Assembly: GCA_030141605.1 (NCBI GenBank)
Contig: JAQGDQ010000078.1
Location: 436,001-500,000 of the forward strand
Direction of reading: 5' to 3'
DNA length: 64,000 nt
DNA from: Tubiluchus corallicola
Lineage: Eukaryota > Priapulida > Priapulimorpha > Priapulimorphida > Tubiluchidae
Shown here: one piece after another, positions 1-12,335 of the stretch
Position numbering within the stretch: the first letter of the stretch is position 1
Layout of the letters: the number at the start of each line of letters is the position of its first letter
Position numbers and translations under genes: made by a program
Notes under the pieces: model-generated
The model's database searches: none
Told to the model about the DNA's origin: nothing
The model's input: the letters and a program-made list of their open reading frames with translations, nothing else

Positions 1-135
1 AGTACAAAGTAATTTTTTGCATTTTAGGCAGTTTTTTTACAAATTTCTTTGTTATATTTTGCTCAGTTTTAAGTGATAACTGTAAAATAAATGCAACATG
101 CTAAGTGACTTGTCCTTTCCTTTAATTGTTCGCCT
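1..135 (+). repeat. Repeat family E, copy 1
   Basis: This stretch resembles 7040-7165 in the same orientation. Both have a T-rich run, then AAGTGATA(A/G)C(T/A)GTAAAATAAA, then GCTAA(G/C)(T/G)GACTTGTCC(T/C)TTCCTTTAA. The copies diverge after about 130 bp. Unclassified. Confidence 0.6.
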
Positions 136-299
136 GTTTCTTTCGTTTGTATCAAGAACACGAATAAGGCCAGTCTTAATCGGTGTGTGATTACACTATT
201 CAAGGTTGTAAAACCCCTGTGCAGTTTTAAATATTTGTAAATTTGGACATATATACGCTACCGAATTGAGCTGTAAAAAACATTGAATTTTATAAGCTT

Positions 300-430
300 G
301 GTGTTTCTCGGTTTGCGGTTTATTTGCTGTTGACCAGGGGTACGCTTTCTAGCTGATGAAGACCGAGAGACCGAAAGCTTCTAGTCTGAAATAAACTTTT
401 TGACTACAGAGCAATGTTGTGGACTTTTGT
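300..430 (+). repeat. Repeat family F, copy 1
   Basis: Contains AGCTGATGAAGACC...GAAAGCTTCT followed by AAATAAACTTTTTGACTACA. A related segment lies at about 53470-53565, with AGCTGATGAAGCC...GAAAACTTCT and then AAATAAAAATTATTTTTGACTACA. The shared layout suggests the 3' end of a retroelement. It resembles the CUGAUGA...GAAA core of a hammerhead, but helices could not be closed. Confidence 0.45.
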
Positions 431-779
431 GAATTGGAAGTGTCAAAAGAGCACTCAGTTACACAGAGAATATTCCTAGTTTTTTCACCATTTCAAAATT
501 TTATTAATAGTGTTCATCTTTTTTTAAAAAGTCATTTACTTTCAAATGATTGATTAATTTCAAAGTATGCAGTTTAACCAAGTTCCATTGCTTTTCACAA
601 GTTGTTCACATGTTATGCTTATGATACGCCATCTTCTACAATATCAAAACAATATAAAACATGTTAAAGGACTGCTGCGTCACTCTGCCTATAAGAACAA
701 GAATGATTGGATCAGCAAATTTTATTGTTAATTATATATGCCACCAAGCTGATGTGCAACTTTACAGTAGAATATTTAG

Positions 780-990
780 AAGATGGCATGATTTATTGAT
801 GTAGTAATCGCCGGCTTTCTAACTGATGCTTTGTATTTTAACTTCTCTATATACTTTTATTATATATTTTTTTGTAAATTTTCGTAGCTTTTAATAGTAC
901 ATGACATGTAGTGTTTCTTAAATTTTAGTGTAAATTCTTATATGACATTTTTACGTGCTGAAATAAACTTTAAATAAAAATTAAAAAAGT
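780..990 (+). repeat. Repeat family D, copy 1 (probable LINE 3' end)
   Basis: Matches the reverse complement of 8045-8210 over about 160 bp. Shared blocks include TTAATAGTACATG(A/C)CATGTAGTGTTT and GTGCTGAAATAAACTTTAAATAAA. The end in AAATAAA units is typical of a non-LTR retrotransposon tail. No coding remains were seen upstream. Confidence 0.6.
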
Positions 991-3249
991 AAGTTACTTA
1001 AGAAACTTTACTCGAAGAAAAGCAAACTGTGTTCTTTCGTTGGCTCATTTAAAATTGTTACTGCTGTCCAAAGAAGATTTAAAACTATTACAATAAAGAC
1101 GCACCACTCAAGAATTCCACATAAGGTGAAAACGTTTCGAAAAATATTTTCTGCCATTATAAGACTGAGAGCAACAGCCCAGCGACCCAGACAATAACCG
1201 ATAGCTGTGTTTTCCTGAACAAAAAATTGTTAGTTGTTCAATTAAATAATTGGAAGCAATTGAAAAGTTCGAATTCTAAGTCTTTTTTCTTGCCAGCTTA
1301 TCAAAAAAATGGAAAAACTAAAACGGTCTATAGCGGAACTAGTTCTTTTGTTGCCATTTTATCGAAGACTGAAAAGCTAATGCGGACAAGTCCTCTTATT
1401 GTTAATTTATTCAAGATTTTCCCATTTTTCCCAACACGCAAAGGAACGTTAGTTAAACTTTCCAAACTTTCTATTGACTATTGACAATTCTATTCGTACA
1501 ATTGAAGTGACATTTCCTGCCTGTGTGTTATATATGAAACAAAATAAACCAACAACAGACTTGAGTAAAACCAGCATTTGCAGGACCGCTTTCCGAATGT
1601 CAAATTTGTTTGATGAAACGGCACAGCCGTGCATGAAATTGCATCATATTTAATGGAGAGATACATGATATCATATCATTGCGAATACATCATAACACAG
1701 CCATGATTAACAAACAGCGTCCTATTGTCTGTCTGCAGTTTTTTCACATTTACATATCACTATTGAGATAATGTCTGAATTACCCAGTAACGAGTTGTCT
1801 AACGAGCGCTGTCGTTTGAGAAAATATCACACGCTATTGAGGATTTCTTAGAAGCCATGCAATGTGTCTATGGTCCAGTGAACATTCATTTGAGTGTGGC
1901 AAGGCATTTGTTACGGGGGAAATAAGAGTAAGTCTACTCCTGTTTGCTAATAGGGAATCGTTATTACAGCATGGTTTCATTTTATCTGATTTCGTATTCT
2001 GCTTGATATAAATTGGATATTCAGCTGTCTCGGATAGCTTCACATAAATAGTCTTTTGGGAGTGTCACGTGAGCGCTCAAAAGCCGTATACATGTACAGC
2101 TGCGAATAAATTGATTTTGATTTACGTCCGAGCCAAAACAGACAGCGCATGAGATAAACAAATTTTCGAGGTATAATATTATAACGCTGCTGGGTCCTCG
2201 CCGCCAGAGGGTCTGATTGGTGGCTTCCCTAGTCGGTTTGTTCCCTCGTTTCTCGAAGGTCAAGTAGTCCGGTTTCACTGCCAGGATGATGAAAACTTTA
2301 TAAAGTCAGATTGAGATTTGTTGAAGTAAGCTTGTCAGTAAACATGTCTGTCTACTTTATACTGGTTCTCTTTACGTAACAGATGCTTACTATTCCATAG
2401 CGACTCTTTTATACTTGTTATTCAACGTCACTATGCAATGTCTTCGTACGGATAAGACCATCACAATGTAGAAGTGGGTCAAAATATATAGCGTTTCACC
2501 CCCGTAACATTATATAACACTGAGGAGAAAACAAAATTGAAGGTGACGGGAAAAATTATAACTGAAAGTTTCTCATTTGGGTTGAGTTTTACATGCCCTG
2601 CGGCAGGGAGACGCGGACTTGTACGGAGGAAGACCTTAAATACAAGACAACAGTTTTTAGCACTTGGCAGTAGCAACAGAGACCACTGATGCCGAAGTAC
2701 GTATTGATGCGATCGTGACTTGCGTCCGTAAACTCATTGCCAGGAGCCCTGAAAAGTTTTAGCGCCAAGCAGGCAGGCATACACTCACACCAGTACATGC
2801 ACGCACTGCACTACATCTCGAACAAAAGCAATAATTAAAAGTAATGACGAGAAATTTCTCTCTAGCGACTGATAACGACGACAATTGCGAACCAATTCAT
2901 CTGATATCACGATTCACGAACCTCAAGACGTTGGTAAGACTGATTGGGTCTTATATGGGCAAGCTGTATTCATTGTAGAATGAAGAGCAATGATATTTGC
3001 ATTTTTTGTCAATGTCTTATGATTAATTTACTTTTCATTATCTAAGGTTTGTCGTCTTTGTCACTTCTGACAGAAAACCTCATCTTAAAAACATACGCAT
3101 GAGTCTTCAGTGGTACTGAGTTTGTCACCTTTCAATATTTATCTTCCGTTATAAGTACAAAAGGCAAAATGGAATGTGTTTGACATTAAGTTTTCAAAGC
3201 ATGAGAAAGCAAGTGAACTCATGAAGAAGATTTAGAGCCATTTTGAACA

Positions 3250-3366
3250 CCTGTTACTGTTGTTGTTGTTGTTGTTGTTGTTGTCGTTGCCGATGTTCTT
3301 GTGTTGTTATTGTTGTTCTCGTTGTCGTTGCCGATGTTGTTGTTGTTGTTGTTTATGTTCTTGTTG

Positions 3367-3404
<38 letters not shown>

Positions 3405-3490
3405 ATTGTTGTTGTTGATGATAATGATAATGTTGTTGTTGTTTTCATCGTCATCGCTGCTGCTGTTGTCGTTGTTGTTATTGCTGTTTT
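3250..3490 (+). repeat. Trinucleotide repeat tract (TTG/TGC)
   Basis: About 240 bp of imperfect TTG and TGC triplets with TGA/AAT interruptions. It is open in several frames on both strands, which explains the poly-Cys/Val, poly-Leu and poly-Asn/Ser frames here. They are not credible genes. Confidence 0.95.
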
Positions 3491-5200
3491 TGATCATTAA
3501 CAATTTTTTCCGTGTAATAGGAAAAAAGCTGTTGACATGTTGGCATGTTCTCATTACTCATTTAAAGCTTTTGCACAGTGTAAAAATGATCGAAAATGAT
3601 AATAGCAGTGACGATGACTTTGTGACACATATTAACTGCTTCAACCTACATACTGTAGCGTCATTTCTCTTTGTTGGCGATTGCTGTATTCCTAGTTTGT
3701 ACCGAAATGAATTCGTTCTTCAGGGCGGACAAACAGACACACTGCCCTACTAAAAAGTGGCCTTTAATAAAAACGTTAGATTAGAGTTTTGCATACCAAA
3801 AGCATATCGCAATCGCTCTCATAGTAAGCCATCAGTTACTTTGTTTTATCATCCCATAAGTCTGATTTTTATTATCCAATACTAAAAAGAACAAATACTT
3901 AAAAGCGCTTCAGTCAAATCATTTGTCTCCGGGTTACACTATTGATTACTGCACATTGTAAGCACGCGGGAGCATCTTATCTCTCTGACTTTCTTGGCGA
4001 ATGAATTATTCATAATTCAGTTCTTTAAAATATTTTTCTATTTAAACCATGGAGAGCGATACATATTGCATTCGTATGGTCCGTTCTGCTCAGACCGTTT
4101 GTGACTCTGAATTTCACAATGTAAGCGACTTTGGAACTTGAATTTGTAACACACTTGCGTAGTTATATCTGCCAATGCACAATGTCGTATGGGGGGGGGG
4201 GGGTAGGTCAACGACAGTGGCAAAATTCTTAGTAAAGCTCTAGACTTTTGAGCACGGGATATTTTGCTGCTCGTTTTAAAGTTTTTCACCTTGAAGTCTG
4301 GTTAGCCAAACGGAGAAAGGTGTGAAGTGTGAATACAGTTCAACACAAATGGCTTGCGCAAAGGAGAATTATACTTTACTAGGAAAGCGAAAACTTATTT
4401 GCCAAAGGGAAGCCTATACAGCAGTGCCATTGTTGTCCATTCACTATTGTACAATGCCGTCGGGTGTGGACGCTTTCAGTAAAATGGTATATTATACCCT
4501 TTGCTAGCGAGCACAAAAACAACGATAGAACAGAACGGTTACCGTACAGAAATTACCATGCCTTCAAAATTTTGTGTACAAATCCCGTCCGTCTTGCTCA
4601 GCCAGCCTGCAATCTGAGGGAAGGGCCGCGACTCGAAGAATTCAAACATTTCCAACACGTATTGGGCACCCACGTTTTAGCGTCCCCTTTGTCTTTCTGA
4701 GCAACACCTTGGCGTTCAGCGTGTGTGAGACACGGTAAATTTTCAGGTCATTCATGTTGATAGAAAGAAGTTTCCCAGAGTTTTCAAATCACTACTTCAA
4801 CCACACCCCGAGATTTCAGGCTGTCACACTAAACACTGATGACTATTGTTTCAACAAGACTTTGATGTAATAAATTGTTCTGTAAACACAGCGCAGTGTG
4901 GTGGTAATACTTCTTTGAAGAAATGCAAGTGTCTGGGTGGTTTTCAATTCACTAAAGCTAACATTGCACACAGAAAAGTATTTGCCTTGGCTGCGTATTC
5001 TAGGATCACAAACATCTTAGAAAATCCGAATCTCATCACCTAAACTAAATTACATATTTTGCCTTCACTTGTAGAACCTGTATTCTTATATAATACTGAA
5101 ATGTGGAGAGTCAAATTTACCCAGGAAAATGAAATCAGCACCTTCTAATGGCGTCTGTGTAGAAAGCATTTGAATATAAAATGCCCAAAGAAAATTTCAT
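3491..5200. other. Intergenic sequence, nothing recognised
   Basis: No exon with matched splice sites and no known domain. A run of guanines occurs at about 4192-4203. Short frames such as the one at 4322-4507 have two cysteines and nothing else of note. Confidence 0.5.
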
Positions 5201-5209
5201 ATCAGGATC

Positions 5210-5490
5210 AGTATCATTTAAGGAACAAGAAGGAATGGAGTGAGGTCATACAAAAGCATCGGCTTAGATAGATTGGAGTCGTTTTGACATGTCGTTAGAT
5301 TACCACAGGATTCTCCAGTTACTACAGCATTACATCAAGCACTAATACCTGGGAAGAAGCCAAGAGGAAGACAGCTGATCATGTATTTGGGTGTTCTGAA
5401 GAAAGACTTATCCAATACGCCACTTGATTTAAACAGCGCAGATACTTGGCATGTGGCAACAGTTCAGAGAACATGCCATCAAATTATGAG
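5210..5490 (+). mobile_element. Degraded non-LTR retrotransposon pol tail
   Basis: With frame changes the translation reads like the C-terminal region common in LINE pol remnants: RLR*IG...L near 5258, then PGKKPRGRQLIMYL and KKDL...W...AT..Q near 5340-5470. Stops and shifts show it is dead. Confidence 0.55.
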
Positions 5491-5957
5491 TGGTGCTATG
5501 CCGTAAAACGGAAACACATAAGACGACACTATCTATTAGTTATTGTTTTTGTACCAGCTAAGAAAAGGTATATACCACCCTGCATAATAAGTAGTATATA
5601 TATGTTACTTATTCGTTTTTTTTGTTTTCTTTCCAGTATGCGTGGGCACAACATTAACACAGGTGGTGCCATCAGTCAGGCTGCATGGAGGTACAGAGAA
5701 AGTGGGCAGACTGCAAATCAAGCATCCCGAGGATGACACTAGGTGGCGGGACGTGTGTGTCAATAGTTTTGAGAATAAATATGCAGGTCTGTAACGCCAA
5801 AGTACAAAAAAATTATTTAATTAATGATAGATTGTTCTGATTTGGTAAACCTGATTTATAACTTTAATGGAAAAAAATTACTAAAAAGTGTAGATCAATA
5901 TATCCGTGTTTTCAGGGGTATTTTATACACAAATCCTCCCCCATCATAATAATTTAG

Positions 5958-6345
5958 CTAGACAAATGAACGAATGAAAGCATGAAAGAACGAATACACA
6001 AACAAGCGAAAAAAAAGAGCCAATAAAGCAACGAAAAGGAGAATAAATGAAAAAGAATTAGGGTAGAATGAAAAGAAAAAAGTGAAAAAACTCACAAAAA
6101 GACGCAAAAATGAAGATAGCGAAGAAAGGCCAGAAAAAACGAAGAAGGAAAGAAGAAAAACAAGCAAGAAGCAAGAAACAAGAAAAGGAGGTAAAGATGA
6201 GAGGAGGAAAACAAAAACGAAGAAAGAAGGAAGAAAAAGTGAAAGTAGGTAAAAATGATGTAAAGAAGGAACAAATCAAATTGTAAGAAACACAAGAATG
6301 ACGAAATACACAAAATGGCACAACGAGCGAACAAATAAACAAGAC
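5958..6345 (+). repeat. Degenerate A/G-rich tract
   Basis: About 380 bp rich in GAAA, ACGAA and AAGAA units on the + strand, giving Phe/Ser-rich frames on the - strand. This is low-complexity DNA, not a membrane protein gene. Confidence 0.85.
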
Positions 6346-7039
6346 ATTTGAACAGATTACTTGAATGATCAGCTAATAGTATTCATAGTAGGAAAAGATG
6401 GGGATCACGTACAGTTATTATGAAACATTTGTTATTAACATCTTTGACTTTAATTTTAACCTTATAAATTTTGATACCTTAAGAACAATAATATCTCTGC
6501 AAAGCTACTGAAATAAGCTGCATGCTACTTGCTAGTAAAGTACATGCTACAGAGCACTATGTTACGCTAGAAATAAGCAGGAAGTGTACATACATTGTTG
6601 GTCCAATATTGAGTACAGAAATGTCAGCAAAAGTCAGTTAAATCAGAAGTTCAAGGAAAAGCCAAGTTTATTTCAAAATCCGCGAAAAATATTAGAAAGA
6701 TGTAGTATAAAAGTGTGATAAGTGCCTTGGTTAATTAGTAAAATCGCATTAAATTTCACAGCCTGGGCGCTCCATTTTGAACACCATTTTTCCACCAATG
6801 GCGTCGTTCGTCGACTCCAGAAAAGCAGCGCACTATCAATTTGTGTCAAAGATATAAGAAGTTTTTGTAAAAAAAATAGACAACTAATTTTATATGTGAT
6901 ATTCCTGCGTGAATTTAAACTATTTTAACTGGCCCACGCTTACGGAAGGCCACAGTGTGCTTACGAAAAGTCAGAAAGACACCAGTTACGTCATAATTTC
7001 CAAGTAAGTGGCAGCAACCACCGCACCCGTACAGCAGTA
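6346..7039. other. Intergenic sequence, nothing recognised
   Basis: No domain, RNA or clear repeat seen between the A/G-rich tract and repeat family E. Confidence 0.4.
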
Positions 7040-7165
7040 GTTTAAATTTAATTTACTTTCTACAGTCAGTTTTTTGCAAATTTTTTTTGCAATATTTTTC
7101 TAAGCTCAAGTGATAGCAGTAAAATAAACTCGATATGCTAACGGACTTGTCCCTTCCTTTAAACT
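7040..7165 (+). repeat. Repeat family E, copy 2
   Basis: Second copy of the repeat at 1-135, same orientation. It lies about 180 bp upstream of the first recognised receptor exon and so is probably intronic. Confidence 0.6.
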
Positions 7166-7341
7166 TCAAACATAACAAAAACGTACATACTCTGCAAGTT
7201 CTGCCTATACACAATGTATTATTGAAAAAGTATTCTAGTTCGCAATATTACAGTCTAACATATTTCATATGCCACTACTTGAGAAGAGTCACGGCGCAAA
7301 GCATTTGTACCTGCATCATTGATTATTTTTTTAATCTACAG

Positions 7342-10300
7342 ATCTAGTATGTAGAGAATTAGGCTATGACGTCGGTGGATCATTCTGGCACTACCCAATC
7401 AAAAGCGAGAAGATAGTCACAGTAGGGCCTTGTGAGGCAGAGTCGTTAGTTTCATTGAGCGCTTGCAATGTCTCGACAGAGGTGGGCTCAGACGTGATGG
7501 CTTGCGAGAGGTGTCACGGAGTTGGCATCGCTTGTGGACGTAAGTAAATGCGTGCGTGCGTCATAGTCATTATAATTGTCGCCATCTTTGTCATACACTC
7601 TGATATCAGTTGCGTGTTTAAAGAAAAGTGCTTAAAGAACAAATCTCTAAACATAGTTTTAAGCAAGTTAATGACAATTTGTCGCAAAATGACGTTTGTT
7701 ATTCTTTTGAATTCCTCATTGTTCAACTATACATTATTTTATCTGCAGTCCTCAGCAAGTGATGTTATAAACATCTGTAAATTTTGTGTGGTTGTTAGTT
7801 GCTTGCTACATGGTGTATATGTACATATTTGACGATTATCATTACAACATCCAGCGTCATTCCTGTCATTAATTTGTAATTGTCATCAGTGCCGTTAGTG
7901 TCGTCATTACCACCGTCATTATTAGCACCTATTACGACAGTTCCAATAACATTGGCTTTCCTCATTTTTATCTATCCCGCCTTCGTGGTAGCAGATGTCT
8001 TGTCGTCATCTTCAACAAAGACAAGATAACAGTGATCATCAAAAAACTTTAAATTTTTATTTATTTATTTAAAGTTTATTTCAGCACATAGAAAATGCTA
8101 TAAGAAGTTAAAAATTTACACCAAAAAATTAATAAACACTACATGGCATGTACTATTAAGAGATCTACAAATATATACAAAAATATAATAAAAATATATG
8201 CGTTAAAATATATGTTTGTTTGCAATAGATAACTTGCGGTTATCTAAGATAGACGCAGAATCTGACAACGATGCCTTTAAGACGGTTCTGCAGGTATACT
8301 TGAAAGACAAATGGCGAGCTCTCTGCTATAACAAGAAGATTCTGAAAAACCAGGCTTTGGGTGACGTTCTGTGTAAATCATTAGGACAAAAAGAATTTGT
8401 GGTCTGGAATAAAGCTTTCAGTAACCCTGATGTGTTTACAAAAAACTACAATGGTGAAAAAGCAGTTCTGGATCAGGTAACAGTTTTACGTGCTTACATA
8501 ATAGTTGTATTAGACAGTAGTTTAGGGTTTTACATTGCATTAATTGAAAAATAATTTTTAGCATACAAGACAGACAGCACTTGTTAAAAATCTTTACATC
8601 TTTTGGAGGTAGCAGCTTATTCCAGAAATATCAATGCAGTAATAGATTATGATACTTTTAAATTAGTCTAGAATATAATCGTTCATGTTTCACTGGTATA
8701 AACAGGTTTATGAAGACTGTGGCAAGAACAACGAAGAAGACATCAAACTCTGTAACCCGAGGTATCGAGCAGTTGACAAATCTAACGAATGTGTACCACT
8801 CCAAATTTTGTGCAATGACCAAACTTATAGCGACCTAACAGCAGAGATCCTAGAAGAACCTGAAGAACCCGCCATGTGTGAGATACCGGAGCTTCTTGGT
8901 AAGCCAATCTCTTTCACCTTTCAAATCGCTTGAGTCAGAAGCTGCTTAAAGGTAAACTGAACCCAGTCTTAACCTATAGCTCAAAACAATCTACCGTATA
9001 AAATATTGATAGTGAACATAACATTTTTTAAGAGTTAAGTAAAAGAAATATTAGAGCAGAAGCATTATTAAAAAAAAACAGGTACCATAAACAAATCTCA
9101 AGTCATAGGTGTTCATTTGTTCGCATTCACGTTCGAGAGCTCATGCTTGAGCACAGCGGTAAATTTGAAGTTTGAATTTTAAATTTTAAATTTGCCGAGT
9201 TTTTGTATATCACAAAGAATGTTGTACAGTAGCACTGTATTTCAATTTTCACTTTCGCAAACACGTACGGCACGCACGTGAAATGTTTGGGCTGTTAAAA
9301 ATTATTTTCAGTTTTTAACTTATTATTTAATTGTCAGAAACACTTTGACATTATTATAGGTGTTATAATTTGTACGTTTATTGCATTTCAAAATTGAGTA
9401 AGATGTGAAAAATCATTTTGTTTTCCTTTAAGGGCTCTTTTGTCGCAATTGCGGAGAAAGAGCACTGTAAATTTTATGTAGATGTACCAAAAAACCACCA
9501 ACAAAGACCTCTAATCCTCCAACAAGCCATGCTAATGCCATTCAAGTGGTTTTTCTTAAAGCTTATTAAACCGAATTGAAACTTTGTTGAAAATTAACAA
9601 TAAAAAATGAAACACTAGAAAGATTATGGTTCTGGTTAGCAATATTATCATGTACTTATAATTGTTATTTTCCACTCATAATAACTTTCTAATGGTTATC
9701 AATACTTTATTAACAATCTACACCTTCTTTATTAAACTAAGTGGATCAAAAGGATTATTTTCATTAGTCCAATATGCATTACATTCACATTGCTTCGCGG
9801 CTTGAAAACGAGTTTTTTTTCTTCTTCTACAAACATTACGCACGTTGATTCTCTATTGCAAAATGCGCCATCTTGGTAACACAGCTCGAGATTAGATTTT
9901 AACAACTGTTTGTCCGTAATATTCCATTTCATGGCGGGTTGGCAAGGTGAAGATTTCTCAGATTTTTTGCAACAAACTTCGCAAAAATGGTCGGGAGGAT
10001 AGCAAAAGCAGTCTTCGTATCCATTATCTTTACACACAGTACTTGAACATTGACCATCTTTGCAAGTTTTTGCTCCGCTGGCACATGGGCTTCCATCTGG
10101 TAGAGGAAGTGGTGGCGGGCATTCTGCAAACAAACCATCGCAATACGACGTTGACAGGCAGTCTTCTTGTTCAAGACAGGTATAATTGCTGTCAGTTGAA
10201 ATCTGGCAGTTGTCAAGACAACAAGCGTTCTTCTTAGAACAAGAGTATCCAAGCTCTCTTCTGATCTTACATTCTCCTTTTGAGCCTTTTGGAATACAGC

Positions 10301-12237
10301 AAGAGTCAGTTTTGTCACATCTATCACTACTTCCGCAATCGCATTCTTCTCCGTTTTCAACAACGCTGTTACCACAAATGGCTTTTTCGTCTTTTTTGAA
10401 ACAATTTGATTTCTCTCTTAAAATGCTAGTAATATATCTTTTGCTGCAAGGTGAAAATGCACTGTTATACTTTGCTGTGTCAATTGTGTACTTTGATCCA
10501 GACATGATGTATCCGGAATAATAGCACAAAGGATTACTTTCATTGTCATGAGGGCTTCCGAGTGCGTGACCTATTTCATGTATTAGTGACCTTACCGAAT
10601 GTTTTCGTGGAATAAACCGCCCCTGGTTAAAAAAAGATATGTATAAAGAATTAAAACTGCGATTAGTTTTATCACTGTGCATGACAACTCTGTGTTGACA
10701 AATTCCTCCCGCCATCGTTGTATGTTTCGGTTTTGCTACCCATGCCAAACCAACTGCACCTGTGCTAAAATCACGGCCGGTTAGTATAATGCCTAAACAA
10801 AATTTACTAAAGTCTGTTCTTGAAACGTTGTACAGATATTGTCCTTGGTTCGTGGCTTTTTTATCAGCGTAATTTCCGGGTTCACCTTCTTTTTCAAAAA
10901 CAGTTATCTTTGCTGCTTTAAACTTCAGTCCATCAGGAATGCCATCTTCATTCATATCAATTTTTTCGTAATGTTTTTCAACTTCACGCATATGATAGAC
11001 TATTTCTGCTAAAGCCCTAAATTTGCTTCCATTGACAACGTTTTCGAAAAATATGTGATCTGATATAACATGTACATAACATACTTTTTTAAGATGATTG
11101 TCACGGTCTTTACGCCACCACTTTATTCTCTTAGCTTGTTGTTGTTGTTCGTAAGTTATATTTCCTGTTTTTAATTCGAAAGCATCAGACATTTCCATTG
11201 TTTTGCACAAATAGTTTTGTGCTGCAACGTCTTCGGCACGAAACACGATGTGCCATTTTTTCATTGCTTCTGTTGCTGGTCTAAAATAATTTGCATATGG
11301 CTCGATATAAAAAATTTCGTCATCAAAATGAGCAACTCCGTCGAATGTTTGATTACAGATTGTGCCGTGTACAAACGACTGAGGGTTTCTCTCTACGTGT
11401 CCTTTGTAAAAAGTGTTATTAGCGTCTTTGTTGATCCCTTTGATGCTTGTCTGTCGGTGTTCATATTCAAGTGACGTTGAGTAAATTTCTTCATCTACGT
11501 CCAGAATTAATTTCAAGTGTCTTCCAAATGCTTTTATGTGCAAGATGATCAAATTCGATCTTAGTTCGCTAGAAACTCCTTCATCAAGTCCAATATTAGT
11601 TAAAACTTCGTAGTTCGTGAGCCACGGTGGTTTGTCAGAAAAAACTAAAATTATTGACCATAAAACTGCGCTGAAAAGCAAAGTCACTCGTACCAATGCG
11701 CCCAGTGTCATCTTTGTGCCTAGACGGCAGGTTTGGTATTTTTGTTTTGAATTTTTGGAACTTCAGAACGAATTACGTTGAACGTGCGAACAATGAGCAA
11801 TGAAAAATCAAGTACATTTTCGAAATTTTACTTCTTGTAGGCTAAAATGTATATGACAAAACAAAATATGCATATTTGAGTTTTCCCATTTTCCTCCAAT
11901 CTCGGCGAGCTCTGTAATCAAAACCAGTGGCTGAGAATTCTTTGTATTTAAGGAACAGGGTTACCATTATTATAACAAGATGTAAGAGACTATCAATGTC
12001 TATATCTGTCCATAAAACCCTCTAGAGACTAGAGTGAAATGCTGCAATTTGACAGATTTGGCTAACTGCGATTTTTATCAGGCTATATCAAAAGATAGGT
12101 GTATGCATAAGAAGACCCTTTCATGAAGTGCAAATAGTCACTTAGTAGATATTTGAAATGCGTGTGGTAATCATTAGTTGAAATACGCTGAAAAGGGAGG
12201 CACGCGTGTAAAAAGAGAGAGAGAGGGAGAGAAAAAC

Positions 12238-12335
<98 letters not shown>

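Larger units (their letters stand above)
136..3240. other. Repeat-bearing region without recognised genes
   Basis: No supported exon was found on either strand. The short open frames here have no domain, no consistent splice sites and no shared composition. Two repeats are separately listed (family F near 300-430 and family D near 780-990). The missing upstream exon or exons of the SRCR-CUB receptor could lie here or outside the window; I looked for an SRCR first half (VxVxxxxxWxxxC) and did not find one. Confidence 0.5.

Noticed and set aside
3243-3753. Open frames of up to 150 codons on both strands
   Set aside because: They are translations of a TTG/TGC triplet tract (poly-Leu, poly-Cys/Val, poly-Asn/Ser) with no conserved part.
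4322-4507. Possible Cys-containing exon (EYSSTQMACAKENYTLLGKRK)
   Set aside because: No matching acceptor and donor in phase with the receptor, and only a vague sushi-like pattern.
6058-6342. Phe/Leu/Ser-rich - strand frames resembling a membrane protein
   Set aside because: They are the complement of an A/G-rich low-complexity tract.
9929-10521. Frames on both strands overlapping the ADAM gene
   Set aside because: Shadows of the disintegrin and Cys-rich region, without their own domains.
9732-11711. ADAM frame as a processed pseudogene
   Set aside because: No stops or frameshifts over 659 codons and all zinc ligands are intact; no poly(A) remnant or target duplication was found.
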